Shown: positions 26,674 to 35,341 of the stretch, piece by piece
Layout: the number at the start of each line of letters is the position of its first letter
Position numbering within the stretch: position 1 is the stretch's first letter
Source: Devosia sediminis
GTDB taxonomy: Bacteria > Pseudomonadota > Alphaproteobacteria > Rhizobiales > Devosiaceae
Assembly (NCBI RefSeq): GCF_016411825.1
Contig: NZ_JAEKMH010000004.1
Coordinates: 450,362-514,361, forward strand
Length of the DNA stretch: 64,000 bases
Direction of reading: 5' to 3'
Notes under the pieces: model-generated
What the model saw: the letters and a program-made list of their open reading frames with translations, nothing else
What the model was told of the DNA's origin: nothing
The model's database searches: none
Translations under genes and position numbers: made by a program

Positions 26674-27300
26674 ATGAACACCTTCCTTGTCGCATTCGCC
26701 ACGCTGTTCGCGACGGTCGGCGTTGCCGACATCGCCTTTATCTTCGCGGCGCTCACCAAGGACAATACGCCCGAGCAACGGCGCATCTTCGCGACCCGTG
26801 GTGTGCTCGTGGCGCTCGGCATCCTGCTGTTCTTCGCTGTGCTCGGCAATGCCATCCTCGATGTCTTCGGCATCACTATTCCGGCGCTGCGTACGGCCGG
26901 CGGCATCCTCCTCCTGCTCATCGCCATCGACATGGTGTTCGCCCGTCATTCGGGCGGCACCGGCACGACCGACGAGGAAGAAAGCGAAGCGCGCCAGAGC
27001 CACGACATTTCGGTCTTTCCGCTCGCCATGCCGCTGATGGCTGGCCCAGGCGCAATCTCGGCGGTCATCCTGCTCACCACCGGCGCCAAGTCCGATCTCG
27101 AATTCTGGCTGGTGCTGGCCGCCATTGTCGTCATCCTGGCGCTGTGCTGGCTGACCCTGCTGATCGCCATCCCGATCCAGCGGCTGCTCGGCCTCACCGG
27201 CCTGTCCGTCGTTTCGCGCATGGTCGGCATTCTGCTCGCGGCGCTGGCCGTGCAGTTCGTGTTCGACGGCATCAAGTCGAGCGGTCTACTCGGCGCCTGA
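26674..27300 (+). CDS. MarC family integral membrane protein
   Basis: A 208-residue protein with about six membrane helices, matching the MarC/UPF0056 family (ATLFATVGVADIAFIFAALTKDN, LRTAGGILLLLIAIDMVFA, VFPLAMPLMAGPGAISAVILLT). Despite the name, a role in multiple antibiotic resistance is not established. The ATG at 26674 is preferred because the strong helix begins directly after it; a TTG at 26656 would add six residues. Confidence 0.85.
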   Translation: MNTFLVAFATLFATVGVADIAFIFAALTKDNTPEQRRIFATRGVLVALGILLFFAVLGNAILDVFGITIPALRTAGGILLLLIAIDMVFARHSGGTGTTDEEESEARQSHDISVFPLAMPLMAGPGAISAVILLTTGAKSDLEFWLVLAAIVVILALCWLTLLIAIPIQRLLGLTGLSVVSRMVGILLAALAVQFVFDGIKSSGLLGA

Positions 27301-27335
27301 CGGGATTTTCGTCAAATTTCTGAAAACTTTAGACG

Positions 27336-27350
27336 TTAAGCAAAGCTTAA
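27336..27350 (+). promoter_or_regulatory. CtrA-like box TTAA-N7-TTAA, also a perfect hairpin
   Basis: GTTAAGC-aaa-GCTTAAC (27335-27351) is a perfect inverted repeat and also contains TTAA, seven bases and TTAA, followed by C, the CtrA pattern. It lies 35 bases after marC and about 70 bases before a 40-codon frame. It could be a CtrA site for that gene or simply a marC terminator without a T run. Confidence 0.45.
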
Positions 27351-27418
27351 CGCTGTCGTTGCAACCCGCTGCCTGGAGGCGCAAGGAAGTCGCAGCAATC
27401 CCAATGGGAAAATTCCCT

Positions 27419-27541
27419 ATGCGTCTTGCCGCTGCTCTGGTTCTGCTGATTTTTGCCATCATGGCCACGAGCGTGGCCGGGACCGGCGCCGCGCGGTCCG
27501 AAATGCTGTCACCGATCGCCGAGGCCGTCGGCCCTTATTGA
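27419..27541 (+). CDS. Possible 40-residue membrane or exported peptide
   Basis: A short frame, MRLAAALVLLIFAIMATSVAGTG..., forms one hydrophobic helix followed by a short polar tail ending EAVGPY. GGGA lies about ten bases before the ATG at 27419 and a CtrA-like box sits further up. The frame ends seven bases inside the 3' end of the convergent SGNH-hydrolase gene. No family is recognised; it could be a real small protein or a chance frame. Confidence 0.35.
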   Translation: MRLAAALVLLIFAIMATSVAGTGAARSEMLSPIAEAVGPY

Positions 27542-28719
27542 GCCTCGCCCGCGTTCGGCGCGTCGTCCTCGCCCGGGACGATACCCAGGCCAAACGCATC
27601 GACCCGGCCGACCGGCGCCTGGATCAACTGCTCGAGCGGAAAAGCCGGCGCGACCTCGCGGAAGTCCGCATTGACCACCAGGTCGGTGGCACGATCCGGC
27701 GCGCGACTGAGGGGAGTGACCGCCCCCGCCACTTCCAGAAGCCGGATCTGACCCAGGCCCTGATAGGGCGGGCGCAACATGCTGGCGGCGTCGGTGCCCT
27801 GCAACGGATCGACCACCGCGACGCTCACCCTGCCGCCGCGATAAAAGGTGCGCATCGACTGGCTGATGTAAAAGGCCAGCTTGTCCGATCCGGCGGCGGA
27901 ATAGTGGATGCCGTCATCCTTGCGCATCAGCGCATTCTGCCCGTTCACGTCAGGACCATAGGCGGCATACTTGCCCTCCTGGTCGGCAAAGCGGTCAAAA
28001 ATGTCGATGAATTCGGCGCCGCCCGAAAAGGCCGCCATGCGATGGAGGGCACTGATCTGGTTGATGGCGGCCGAATACTGGCTGCGCGCCATGGGCGGCA
28101 GGCCCATCCAGATCACCGGCTTCCGAGCCGCCCGAAGTTGCCCGAGAAAGGCGTTGATGCGGCCCTGGTAGACCGTGTTCCATCCATCGCTGAGCGGCTC
28201 GTAGGTCTGCCCATTGGCGGTGATTTCCTGGCGGTCGTTGATGCCGATGATGACCACGGCAATGTCAAAACTGTCGGCCGCGATCTGTTCGGCAATGGCG
28301 GCATTCCAGTCGAAAAAGTCGTCGCGCACGAAGCCCGAGGAACTGACACCCTGCCCGATCACCACCAGATTGGGATCCTCGGCGTAAAAGCGCTCCAGCG
28401 CCTTGGTGAGGTCGATGGCCAGCGAATCGCCGAACACGGCGAGCCGCGTGGCATCGGCCGCCTTGTCGATGGCCGGCGCCGCGGGAGGCGGAGCCGGAGC
28501 GGGTGCTGCCGAAGGCTGTGGCTGGGCTCGCGGCTGTGTCTGCTGGACCTGTGGCGCCGGCTGCGGCTCCTCGCCGAACAGCAGATCGAACAGCGTGCGC
28601 CGGCGCCCCTCCTCGGCTTGGGCGACGACCAGTGTGTCATCGGCCGCTTGCGCCAGAGCCGGGCCGGCCTCGGCCAGCGCCAGGACGCCAATCAGGATAG
28701 CCAGAACGAGCCGCTTCAT
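27535..28719 (-). CDS. SGNH/GDSL hydrolase, DUF459 type
   Basis: A 394-residue exported protein: a Sec signal peptide (MKRLVLAILIGVLALAEAGPALAQA), a proline/alanine/glutamine-rich linker (about residues 50-88), then an SGNH esterase domain with VFGDSLAIDL (catalytic serine), IGINDRQ (asparagine) and KDDGIHYSAAG (Asp-His). DUF459 proteins are periplasmic and are proposed to deacylate or acylate cell-envelope glycans; the substrate is unknown. It lies downstream of the lytic transglycosylase gene on the same strand, which suggests an envelope role. Confidence 0.88.
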   Translation of the reverse strand: MKRLVLAILIGVLALAEAGPALAQAADDTLVVAQAEEGRRRTLFDLLFGEEPQPAPQVQQTQPRAQPQPSAAPAPAPPPAAPAIDKAADATRLAVFGDSLAIDLTKALERFYAEDPNLVVIGQGVSSSGFVRDDFFDWNAAIAEQIAADSFDIAVVIIGINDRQEITANGQTYEPLSDGWNTVYQGRINAFLGQLRAARKPVIWMGLPPMARSQYSAAINQISALHRMAAFSGGAEFIDIFDRFADQEGKYAAYGPDVNGQNALMRKDDGIHYSAAGSDKLAFYISQSMRTFYRGGRVSVAVVDPLQGTDAASMLRPPYQGLGQIRLLEVAGAVTPLSRAPDRATDLVVNADFREVAPAFPLEQLIQAPVGRVDAFGLGIVPGEDDAPNAGEAQ

Positions 28720-28792
28720 ACTTTTGTCCGCATCAGCATGGGTGCCTTTTTAACACCGGTCCCACCGCAAGGCCACGTTGATCGCTCGAGCG

Positions 28793-29989
28793 TTACCGCG
28801 CCGCGGCCACGAGGGCGGCGTGGGAGGCACGGGTGACAAACCCGTCGGCAACTTGGCCCTGCATGGCCTGGAAGCGCGCATAGGCTGCCTGGGTGACCGG
28901 CCCGATGCGGCCATCCACCACCCCGTCATAGAGCCCGAGCGTCACCAGGGCCTGCTGGATTTCCCGGCGCTGCGCCAGGTCGGGGAATTGCGTCTGGCGC
29001 GGCCACGGGGTGGCAAAGGACCCGCCACCCTTGAGGCGGTCGGTCAGGTGGGCAATCGCCAGCGCATAGCTGTCGGAAAAGTTGTAGCCCTTGAACACCA
29101 GGTAATTGCCGGTCATCAGGAATTTCGGCCCGTCCTTGCCTGCCGGGACATAAAGGAAGACAGGCGTCGACAGCTCGGAAAACTGCCGCCCGCTTACCCT
29201 GACGATGCCGCGCTCGGCAAAGAACGAGATGGGCCGCAACTGATCGCGCGTTGCCAAGAGATAGTCGAAGCCCTCAGGCACCTCGACCTCGAAACCCCAG
29301 TCCATGCCCGGCTGGTAGCCGAGGCGGCGCAGATAGGCGGCGCTGGTGGCCAGGGCATCGGGGAGCGAATTGTGGAGGTCGACGCGCCCGTCGCCGTCCC
29401 CATCGGTGCCATTCGCGACCACGTTGGAGGGATTGACCTGCAAGTGCCCGATGGCGCCGGCCCAGGAGCCGATGGGCGACACACCGCCATTGGCCGCCGC
29501 CAGCTTCAGCGCCGCCACGAAATCGGCCTTGTCCTCGACAAAGCGGCTGCGGCGCTGCCAGGCTACGGTGGCCAGCGAGCGCACGATGGGCCGGATCAGC
29601 CGGTCATTGCCCAGCACCGCGCCATAGTCGGTTTCCATGCCCCAGATGGCGCCCAGCACATAGGGATCGACGCCATAGGCCTGGCCGACCTGGCTGAAGA
29701 GCGCGGAATTGCGCGCCATGGCCGCCTTGCCGCGCTCGATGCGCCCGGCATTGATGCGGGTGTCGAGATAGTCCCAGACCGGCGTGGTGAATTCGGGCTG
29801 GGTCTCGACGAGGTTGGGCACGCTGGGATCGGGCGTCAGCCCCGCAGTTATGGCGTCATAGAAGGCGCCGTCGACCCCTTGCGCCACGGCCTCGGCGCGA
29901 AACTGCGCGAGGAAACCGGCAAAGCTGTCCACCGGTTGGGAGAGAGCCGGCGCCGTCAGCGCCAGCCAGATCAGGACCATCCACCGCAT
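28793..29989 (-). CDS. Lytic murein transglycosylase (MltB-like) with peptidoglycan-binding domain
   Basis: A 398-residue exported enzyme with a short signal peptide, an MltB-type SLT domain with the catalytic glutamate in AIWGMETDYGAVLG, and a C-terminal peptidoglycan-binding domain (REIQQALVTLGLYDGVVDGRIGPVTQAAYARFQ). The usual G-A-M-G-H-x-Q-F-M-P motif reads GAIGHLQVNPSN here, a noticeable variation near the substrate cleft. It cleaves the MurNAc-GlcNAc bond to give anhydro-muropeptides. Confidence 0.9.
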   Translation of the reverse strand: MRWMVLIWLALTAPALSQPVDSFAGFLAQFRAEAVAQGVDGAFYDAITAGLTPDPSVPNLVETQPEFTTPVWDYLDTRINAGRIERGKAAMARNSALFSQVGQAYGVDPYVLGAIWGMETDYGAVLGNDRLIRPIVRSLATVAWQRRSRFVEDKADFVAALKLAAANGGVSPIGSWAGAIGHLQVNPSNVVANGTDGDGDGRVDLHNSLPDALATSAAYLRRLGYQPGMDWGFEVEVPEGFDYLLATRDQLRPISFFAERGIVRVSGRQFSELSTPVFLYVPAGKDGPKFLMTGNYLVFKGYNFSDSYALAIAHLTDRLKGGGSFATPWPRQTQFPDLAQRREIQQALVTLGLYDGVVDGRIGPVTQAAYARFQAMQGQVADGFVTRASHAALVAAAR

Positions 29990-30044
29990 GGATCGAACTC
30001 CCCTCTACCTGCTTTGTCGCGTGGCCACCTTTGCCGAGAACGCC

Positions 30045-31031
30045 CTAGCGGTTGCGCGTCAGCAGGTGGCGCTCCCAGGAATAGGCGGTTTCGACGATTT
30101 CATCGAGCGCATCATGCCGGGGCACCCAGCCGAGGAGGCTCCTGACCTTCTCACCCGTCGCGGTGATCGAGGGCGGATCGCCGGCCCGGCGCGGACCCTC
30201 GTCGGCCCTGAGGTCGATCCCGGAAACCTTGCGCACCGTGTCGACCACTTCGCGCACCGAATAGCCGCGCCCATAGGCGCAGTTGAGCGTGGTGCTCTCG
30301 CCACCGGCGCGCAGGTGCTTGAGCAGCAGCGCATGGGCGGCGATCAGGTCGGTGACGTGGATATAGTCGCGCACGCAGGTGCCGTCGGGCGTTTCGTAGT
30401 CGGTGCCGAAAATGTCCATCTTCTCGCGCGAGCCCAGCGCCGTCTGGCAGGCCACCTTGATAAGATGGGTCGCCTCGGGCGTGGACTGGCCCGAGCGGCG
30501 GCCCGGATCGGCCCCGGCAACGTTGAAATAGCGCAGGACGCCATAGGTGATGTCATGGGCGGCGGCGACGTCGGCCAGCATCCATTCGGTCATCAGCTTG
30601 CTTCGCCCATAGGGCGACATCGGATTGAGCGGCGTGTCCTCGACCACGGGCGCGAGCCCGGTCATGCCATAAACGGCGGCGGTGGAGGAAAAGATGAAGT
30701 GCTTCACGCCGCCCTTGACCGCGGCCTCGATGAGATTGCGGGAGGTGGCGGTGTTGTTGGCATAGTATTTGAGCGGATTTGTCACCGATTCCGGGACCAC
30801 GATAGAACCGGCAAAGTGGATGATTTCGGTGATGCCGTGTTTTTCGATCAGCTTGACCACATGGTCGATGTCGCCGGCATTGCCGGGCTCGAACGTAGCC
30901 CGACCGTCGATGGCCCAGTCGAAGCCGGTCACGAGGTTGTCCAGCACCACGACGTTTTCGCCGGCATCGGCCAGTTCGAGCACCATGTGGCTGCCGATAT
31001 AGCCGGCGCCGCCGGTTACCAGGACGGTCAT
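30045..31031 (-). CDS. galE: UDP-glucose 4-epimerase
   Basis: Interconverts UDP-glucose and UDP-galactose. The 328-residue short-chain dehydrogenase-fold protein starts MTVLVTGGAGYIGSHMVLEL (NAD-binding G-x-x-G-x-x-G), has the catalytic S/Y-x3-K in SSTAAVYG...YGRSKLMTEW, and the substrate segment YFNVAGADPGRRSGQ. It is divergent from galU, whose product makes its UDP-glucose substrate; the 102-bp gap must hold both promoters. Confidence 0.93.
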   Translation of the reverse strand: MTVLVTGGAGYIGSHMVLELADAGENVVVLDNLVTGFDWAIDGRATFEPGNAGDIDHVVKLIEKHGITEIIHFAGSIVVPESVTNPLKYYANNTATSRNLIEAAVKGGVKHFIFSSTAAVYGMTGLAPVVEDTPLNPMSPYGRSKLMTEWMLADVAAAHDITYGVLRYFNVAGADPGRRSGQSTPEATHLIKVACQTALGSREKMDIFGTDYETPDGTCVRDYIHVTDLIAAHALLLKHLRAGGESTTLNCAYGRGYSVREVVDTVRKVSGIDLRADEGPRRAGDPPSITATGEKVRSLLGWVPRHDALDEIVETAYSWERHLLTRNR

Positions 31032-31133
31032 GCTTTGTCTCTCCGTTTCGGAAATGCTATTGGGCAGCAACTATATATGCCAGACGTTGATTTAGCTTTA
31101 TGACCGATCGGCGTCCATCAGGGAGAAAGCCTC

Positions 31134-32018
31134 TTGTCCAACCGCGTTCGCACTGCCGTTTTCCCCGTCGCGGGCCTGGGAACCCGTTTCCTGCCGGCCA
31201 CCAAGGCCATGCCCAAGGAAATGCTCACGGTAGTCGACCGGCCCCTGATCCAATATGCGGTGGATGAGGCCCGCGAGGCGGGCATCGAGCACTTCGTCTT
31301 CGTGACGGGCCGCAACAAGGGCGTCATCGAGGACCACTTCGATCGCCAGTTCGAGCTCGAGGCAACGCTGGAAAGCCGCGGCAAGAGCGCCGCGCTCGAC
31401 GAATTGCGCAAGGATCTGCCATCGGCGGGACGGACCAGTTTTACCCGCCAGCAGGAGCCCCTGGGCCTGGGCCATGCCGTGTGGTGCGCCCGCGACATCG
31501 TCGGCAACCAGCCCTTTGCCCTCCTCCTCCCCGACATGATCTTCCAGGCCAAGCCCGGCGTGCTCCGGCAGATGATGGACGCCTATGAGGAAAGCGCCGG
31601 CAATGTCATCGGCGTCGAGGAATGCGCCTGGGAGGACGTTTCCTCCTATGGCGTCGTGGTGCGCGGCGACGGCCCCGATACCGGCTTTGCCATCAACGGC
31701 ATGGTGGAAAAGCCGGCCCGCGACCAGGCGCCGTCAAACCTCTTCATTTCCGGCCGCTACATCCTGCAGCCCGAAATCTTTGCCCTTCTGGCCGAGCAGA
31801 CCCGCGGCGCCGGCGGCGAGATCCAGCTCACCGACGCCATGCAGACGCTGATGGGCCAGCAGCGCTTCACCGGCGTGAAGTATCAGGGCAAGGTCTATGA
31901 CTGCGGCTCCAAGCTTGGCTTTCTTACCGCCAATGTGGTCTTCGCCCTCGATCGCGACGATATCCGCCCCGGTTTCATCGACGAGCTGAAAAAGCTCGAT
32001 CTGGGTGACGAGCTCTAA
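31134..32018 (+). CDS. galU: UTP--glucose-1-phosphate uridylyltransferase
   Basis: Makes UDP-glucose from glucose-1-phosphate and UTP. The 294-residue protein begins with the nucleotidyltransferase signature [35 protein letters not shown] and includes LLLPDMIF and [13 protein letters not shown]. The start is TTG at 31134, supported by GGGAGAAAG about eight bases upstream; no in-frame ATG lies nearby upstream. It pairs with the divergent galE. A perfect GC palindrome follows at 32066-32083. Confidence 0.95.
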   Translation: MSNRVRTAVFPVAGLGTRFLPATKAMPKEMLTVVDRPLIQYAVDEAREAGIEHFVFVTGRNKGVIEDHFDRQFELEATLESRGKSAALDELRKDLPSAGRTSFTRQQEPLGLGHAVWCARDIVGNQPFALLLPDMIFQAKPGVLRQMMDAYEESAGNVIGVEECAWEDVSSYGVVVRGDGPDTGFAINGMVEKPARDQAPSNLFISGRYILQPEIFALLAEQTRGAGGEIQLTDAMQTLMGQQRFTGVKYQGKVYDCGSKLGFLTANVVFALDRDDIRPGFIDELKKLDLGDEL

Positions 32019-32449
32019 ATAGTCCTCGGTCATCGCAGCCAAGGCGATGGTTCAAAGATCCTTCCGCCTGCCCGCGGGCAGGCCGAAGCCCCGGACAAGC
32101 TGCCGCTTCCCGGTGACGTTTGGACGATGAGAGCTCCGAGACGGCTTTCGCCTCCGAGATTTTGGTATAGTGAGACGAGAACCGCCTCGGGGCGCCGGGC
32201 TTTCTGACAGGGGGTTTCGCTAGGGCCGGCTCACACCGGAATTTCCCATCCCCGGCCCCAGGCTCCGTAACAATTCAGAGCCCTCCCGACTGTCGCCGGA
32301 CGGTTGATCGTTGCAACCCCATCTCCACCCGGCTGATGTGGGGAGAATACGGGGTGTATTGCGGGCGGGGGATAAGTTTGGCTGACACGGTGCCGCTCCT
32401 CCCCGTAGCCGGGGGAGGATGGGTGGGGGTGGCGCCCGCTTATGGCGCC
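32019..32449. other. 431-bp gene-free region with candidate structured RNA
   Basis: No credible coding frame is seen between convergent galU and the beta-barrel gene. It holds an 18-bp perfect palindrome GCCTGCCCGCGGGCAGGC (32066-32083, probably a galU terminator), an extended -10 element TGGTATAGT (32163-32171), and downstream stems: GGGCCGG/CCGGCCC (about 32223-32258), ACCCC/GGGGT with TCTCC/GGAGA (32316-32355), and CCTCCCC/GGGGAGG (32398-32418). This fits a small RNA gene on the plus strand, but I recognise no known family. Confidence 0.35.
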
Positions 32450-33700
32450 CTAGCGCCGAACCGTCAGGCCGAGGCTGACCGTGTGGCTGTCGAACGTGCC
32501 GGACAGGCTGTTGTCGCGGTGCACATAGCCGTAGTCGGCCGATAGCGTGGCGCGGGAATTGAAGCGATAATCGGCGCCGGCGCCAAGGCCGTGGCTGGTT
32601 TCGGTTTCACCACTGCCTTCGATGCGCGCATGGCCCCAATCGGCCGAGGCGCGCAGCCGCAGCCAGGAATTGATCGTATAGCTGGCATCGGCCGACGCCG
32701 TGTGCGCGACTTTCGCCGTGCCACCGGTATCGGCGCCCGTGGGCGTGATGGCGGTGGCGAGGGCCGCCGTGAGGCTGACGGTCGAGTCGGGCGAATAGGT
32801 GATGCTGGCGTCGTAGAGCTGGGTGGTGATGTCGGTGAGGCCGGCATTGTCGAAATCATGCTGGCCGACGCCGAACGAGGCGCTGGCCGACCAGATGCCG
32901 TTCCACTGGCCCGCTATGCCGGCGCGCAAACTGCGGCTGGTGGCATCGGCGCCCCGCTGGTCGAACCAGTCGCGGCCGAGGCCCGCCTCGCCGAACACTT
33001 CGATGATGGGCGTGGCCGCAAAGCCGAGCCGCAATGTGCCATCGCCTTCCCAGACATTCTGCTGCCCATTGTCGGTGAGGCCAGTATCGCGCCGTGTGGT
33101 GGGACCATAGAGCGTGCGCTCGAGGTTGCCCTTGAGCCCGACATTGAAGCGGCCGAACTGCCGATCGAGTCCCCCGCCCAGCGTGCCGGTCAAGACCTGC
33201 GGCGGCACGCTGACCAGCGGATTGGCGCCCGGCAGGCCCGGCAGATCCTGCGTCAGCCTGAGGCCGGCCGTGCCTGATACGGTCGTGTCGCTGCCGAGCA
33301 TGGTGGTGCCGTCGAGCTTGAGGCTCAGCGCGTCAACCACAAAGCTGCCATCGGGAGCCCGCGCCAGTTCGGCACTGCCATCAAGCACGAGGTCGGTGCG
33401 TACGCCCTGATGCGTCGCCGTGAAGGCGGGCTTGAGCGTGGTGACGAAGGCGTTGCCGGCGCTTGAGGCCGTGTAGCTGCCCTTGAGCCCGACCGACCAG
33501 TCGATCTCGACTGGCGGATGGCTCGGTTCGCTGGGCACCGAAAAGCCTTCGGGCATGGGCGCAGATGGGTATATTCCCGGTGTCAGGCGGTCATTGGCAA
33601 GGGCGGTTTCGTCGATGATCAGCGGGTCGGCCTGCACCATGCCGGGCAGCGCTACGCTTCCCGCCAAAAGGCTCAGCACTCCAAGAAATCGCCGGCCCAC
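32450..33700 (-). CDS. Outer-membrane beta-barrel protein
   Basis: A 416-residue exported protein with a signal peptide (cleavage near MVQA-DP) and a long series of alternating amphipathic strands (SVGLKGSYTASS, FNVGLKGNLERTLYG, LRLRASADWGHARIEG, ATLSADYGYVHRD) ending in a C-terminal strand SLGLTVRR. The profile fits the outer-membrane beta-barrel (BBP2-like) group of alphaproteobacteria. Its role, perhaps surface-polysaccharide or adhesion related, is unknown. It is followed by a GC hairpin. Confidence 0.78.
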   Translation of the reverse strand: MGRRFLGVLSLLAGSVALPGMVQADPLIIDETALANDRLTPGIYPSAPMPEGFSVPSEPSHPPVEIDWSVGLKGSYTASSAGNAFVTTLKPAFTATHQGVRTDLVLDGSAELARAPDGSFVVDALSLKLDGTTMLGSDTTVSGTAGLRLTQDLPGLPGANPLVSVPPQVLTGTLGGGLDRQFGRFNVGLKGNLERTLYGPTTRRDTGLTDNGQQNVWEGDGTLRLGFAATPIIEVFGEAGLGRDWFDQRGADATSRSLRAGIAGQWNGIWSASASFGVGQHDFDNAGLTDITTQLYDASITYSPDSTVSLTAALATAITPTGADTGGTAKVAHTASADASYTINSWLRLRASADWGHARIEGSGETETSHGLGAGADYRFNSRATLSADYGYVHRDNSLSGTFDSHTVSLGLTVRR

Positions 33701-33801
33701 GCCCTGCTCCGCTCGTCAACGGCAGGCAAAGAAACGCCGGCCGTGCCCCTTGGGGCCGTCGCGGCATCCTTTCAGTTTATGGTTAATGAACCCTTGCGGG
33801 G

Positions 33802-34251
33802 TTACACGGCCTCGACCCGCAGCACCGGTCCCTCGGCGCTGACGATCCGTACCCTCTGGCCGACGGGCAGGTCTGGGCCGGCAATGCGCCAGATGCTGTC
33901 GCCCAGCGCCAGCCGTCCGAACCCGCCTTCTATGGGCCGGTCGAGCACTGCTTCCTGCCCGATGAACTGCTCGGCCCGATGGTTGAGCAGTGGCCGGTCG
34001 GTCTGGCTGCCGCGTCGGCGCGACACCCGCACCCAGATCAGGATGGACACCAGCGACAGCACACCGAAGACCAGCCATTGCAGCGGCCAGTCCAGCGGCT
34101 GGAACATGACGAGGAGGCCCGTCAGAATGCCGGCAATGCCCATCCAGAGCAGGTAGCCGCCCGGCACCACGAGTTCGAGCGCCAAGAGCACGAGGCCGGC
34201 AATCATCCAGCTCCAGGGGGCGTTCTGACCCAGATAGGCGATGATCTGCAT
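33802..34251 (-). CDS. NfeD family membrane protein
   Basis: A 149-residue protein with three or four membrane helices (SWMIAGLVLLALELVVPGGYLLWMGIAGILTGLL, LVFGVLSLVSILIWV) and a C-terminal OB-fold (IGQEAVLDRPIEGGFGRLALGDSIWRIAG...GQRVRIVSAEG). NfeD proteins pair with SPFH/stomatin proteins in membrane microdomains. Its start lies ten bases after the stop of the SPFH gene, so the two form an operon. Confidence 0.9.
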   Translation of the reverse strand: MQIIAYLGQNAPWSWMIAGLVLLALELVVPGGYLLWMGIAGILTGLLVMFQPLDWPLQWLVFGVLSLVSILIWVRVSRRRGSQTDRPLLNHRAEQFIGQEAVLDRPIEGGFGRLALGDSIWRIAGPDLPVGQRVRIVSAEGPVLRVEAV

Positions 34252-34260
34252 GGGCCTGCC

Positions 34261-35262
34261 TCAGCCCCGGTCCGGCGCGGATGAGGGCGGCCGGCTCGAC
34301 GCACGCGGCGGCTGGGCAGGCTTGTCGGTGCCAAAAGTCTCGCGCGCGATCTCGGCAATGCCGCCAATGGCGCCGATGACGCTGGCCGCCTCGACCGGCA
34401 GCATCAGCAGCTTCTGGTTGGGCGCGGTGGCGATGCCCTCCAGCGCCTTGATGTAGTTGTTGGCGACGAAATAGTTGATGGCCTGGACATTGCCCGAGGC
34501 GATGGCGTCGGACACGAGCTGGGTCGCCTTGGCCTCGGCTTCAGCCGCGCGCTCGCGGGCCTCGGCGTCGCGGAAGGCCGCTTCGCGCCGGCCCTCGGCT
34601 TCCAGCACCTGCGCCTGCTTTTCGCCCTCGGCCTTGAGAATGGCGGCCTGCCTTCGGCCTTCGGCTTCGAGAATGGTGGCGCGCTTTTCGCGCTCCGCCT
34701 TCATCTGCCTGCCCATGGAATCGACGAGGTCCTTGGGCGGATCGATATCCTTGATCTCGATGCGGGTGATCTTGATGCCCCAGGGCGCCACCGCCGTATC
34801 GACGACGCGCAGTACCCGGTCATTGATCTGATCGCGATGGCTGAGGAGTTCGTCGAGATCCATCGAGCCCATGACCGAGCGGATATTGGTCATGGTGAGG
34901 TTGAGGATGGCATGTTCGAGATGGGTCACCTCATAGGCCGCCGAAGCGGCATCGAGGATCTGGTAGAAGGTGACGCCATTGGCGGTCACCGTGGCATTGT
35001 CGCGGGTGATGACTTCCTGGTGCGGCACGTCCAGCACCTGCTCCATCACGTTCATCTTCTTGCCGATCGTATCGATGAACGGCACGATCAGATTGAGCCC
35101 GGGCTTCAGCGTGCGGGTATATTTGCCGAAGCGCTCGATGGTGTAGTTGTAGCCTTGCGGCACCGTCTTGGCGCCGGCGAACAGCACCAGAATGGCGAGG
35201 ATGCCGAGGCCGATCAGCACGATGCTGAGCCCGTCGAGGCCAAAGTCACTGAGAAAATCCAT
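34261..35262 (-). CDS. SPFH domain protein (stomatin/prohibitin family, QmcA-like)
   Basis: A 333-residue protein: one N-terminal membrane helix, the SPFH domain (VPQGYNYTIERFGKYTRTLKPGLNLIVPFIDTIG, MDLDELLSHRDQIN, WGIKITRIEIKDI), then a long alanine/glutamate/arginine coiled coil (EREKRATILEAEGRRQAAILKAEGEKQ) and a proline-rich tail. These proteins form large membrane-bound oligomers that organise microdomains or membrane proteolysis. The partner NfeD gene follows directly. Confidence 0.92.
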   Translation of the reverse strand: MDFLSDFGLDGLSIVLIGLGILAILVLFAGAKTVPQGYNYTIERFGKYTRTLKPGLNLIVPFIDTIGKKMNVMEQVLDVPHQEVITRDNATVTANGVTFYQILDAASAAYEVTHLEHAILNLTMTNIRSVMGSMDLDELLSHRDQINDRVLRVVDTAVAPWGIKITRIEIKDIDPPKDLVDSMGRQMKAEREKRATILEAEGRRQAAILKAEGEKQAQVLEAEGRREAAFRDAEARERAAEAEAKATQLVSDAIASGNVQAINYFVANNYIKALEGIATAPNQKLLMLPVEAASVIGAIGGIAEIARETFGTDKPAQPPRASSRPPSSAPDRG

Positions 35263-35341
35263 CCGCCGCTCCCTTCCTGCCCTGCGCACCGCAATTTATG
35301 TGGCGCGGCCGGGCTTGAGTAGCCGCTTTTTGGACCGGGGC

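Noticed and set aside
32019..32449. Known RNA genes (tmRNA, 6S, SRP RNA, RNase P RNA) in the gene-free stretch
   Set aside because: None of the conserved sequences of these RNAs could be recognised by eye, so it is left as an unassigned candidate.
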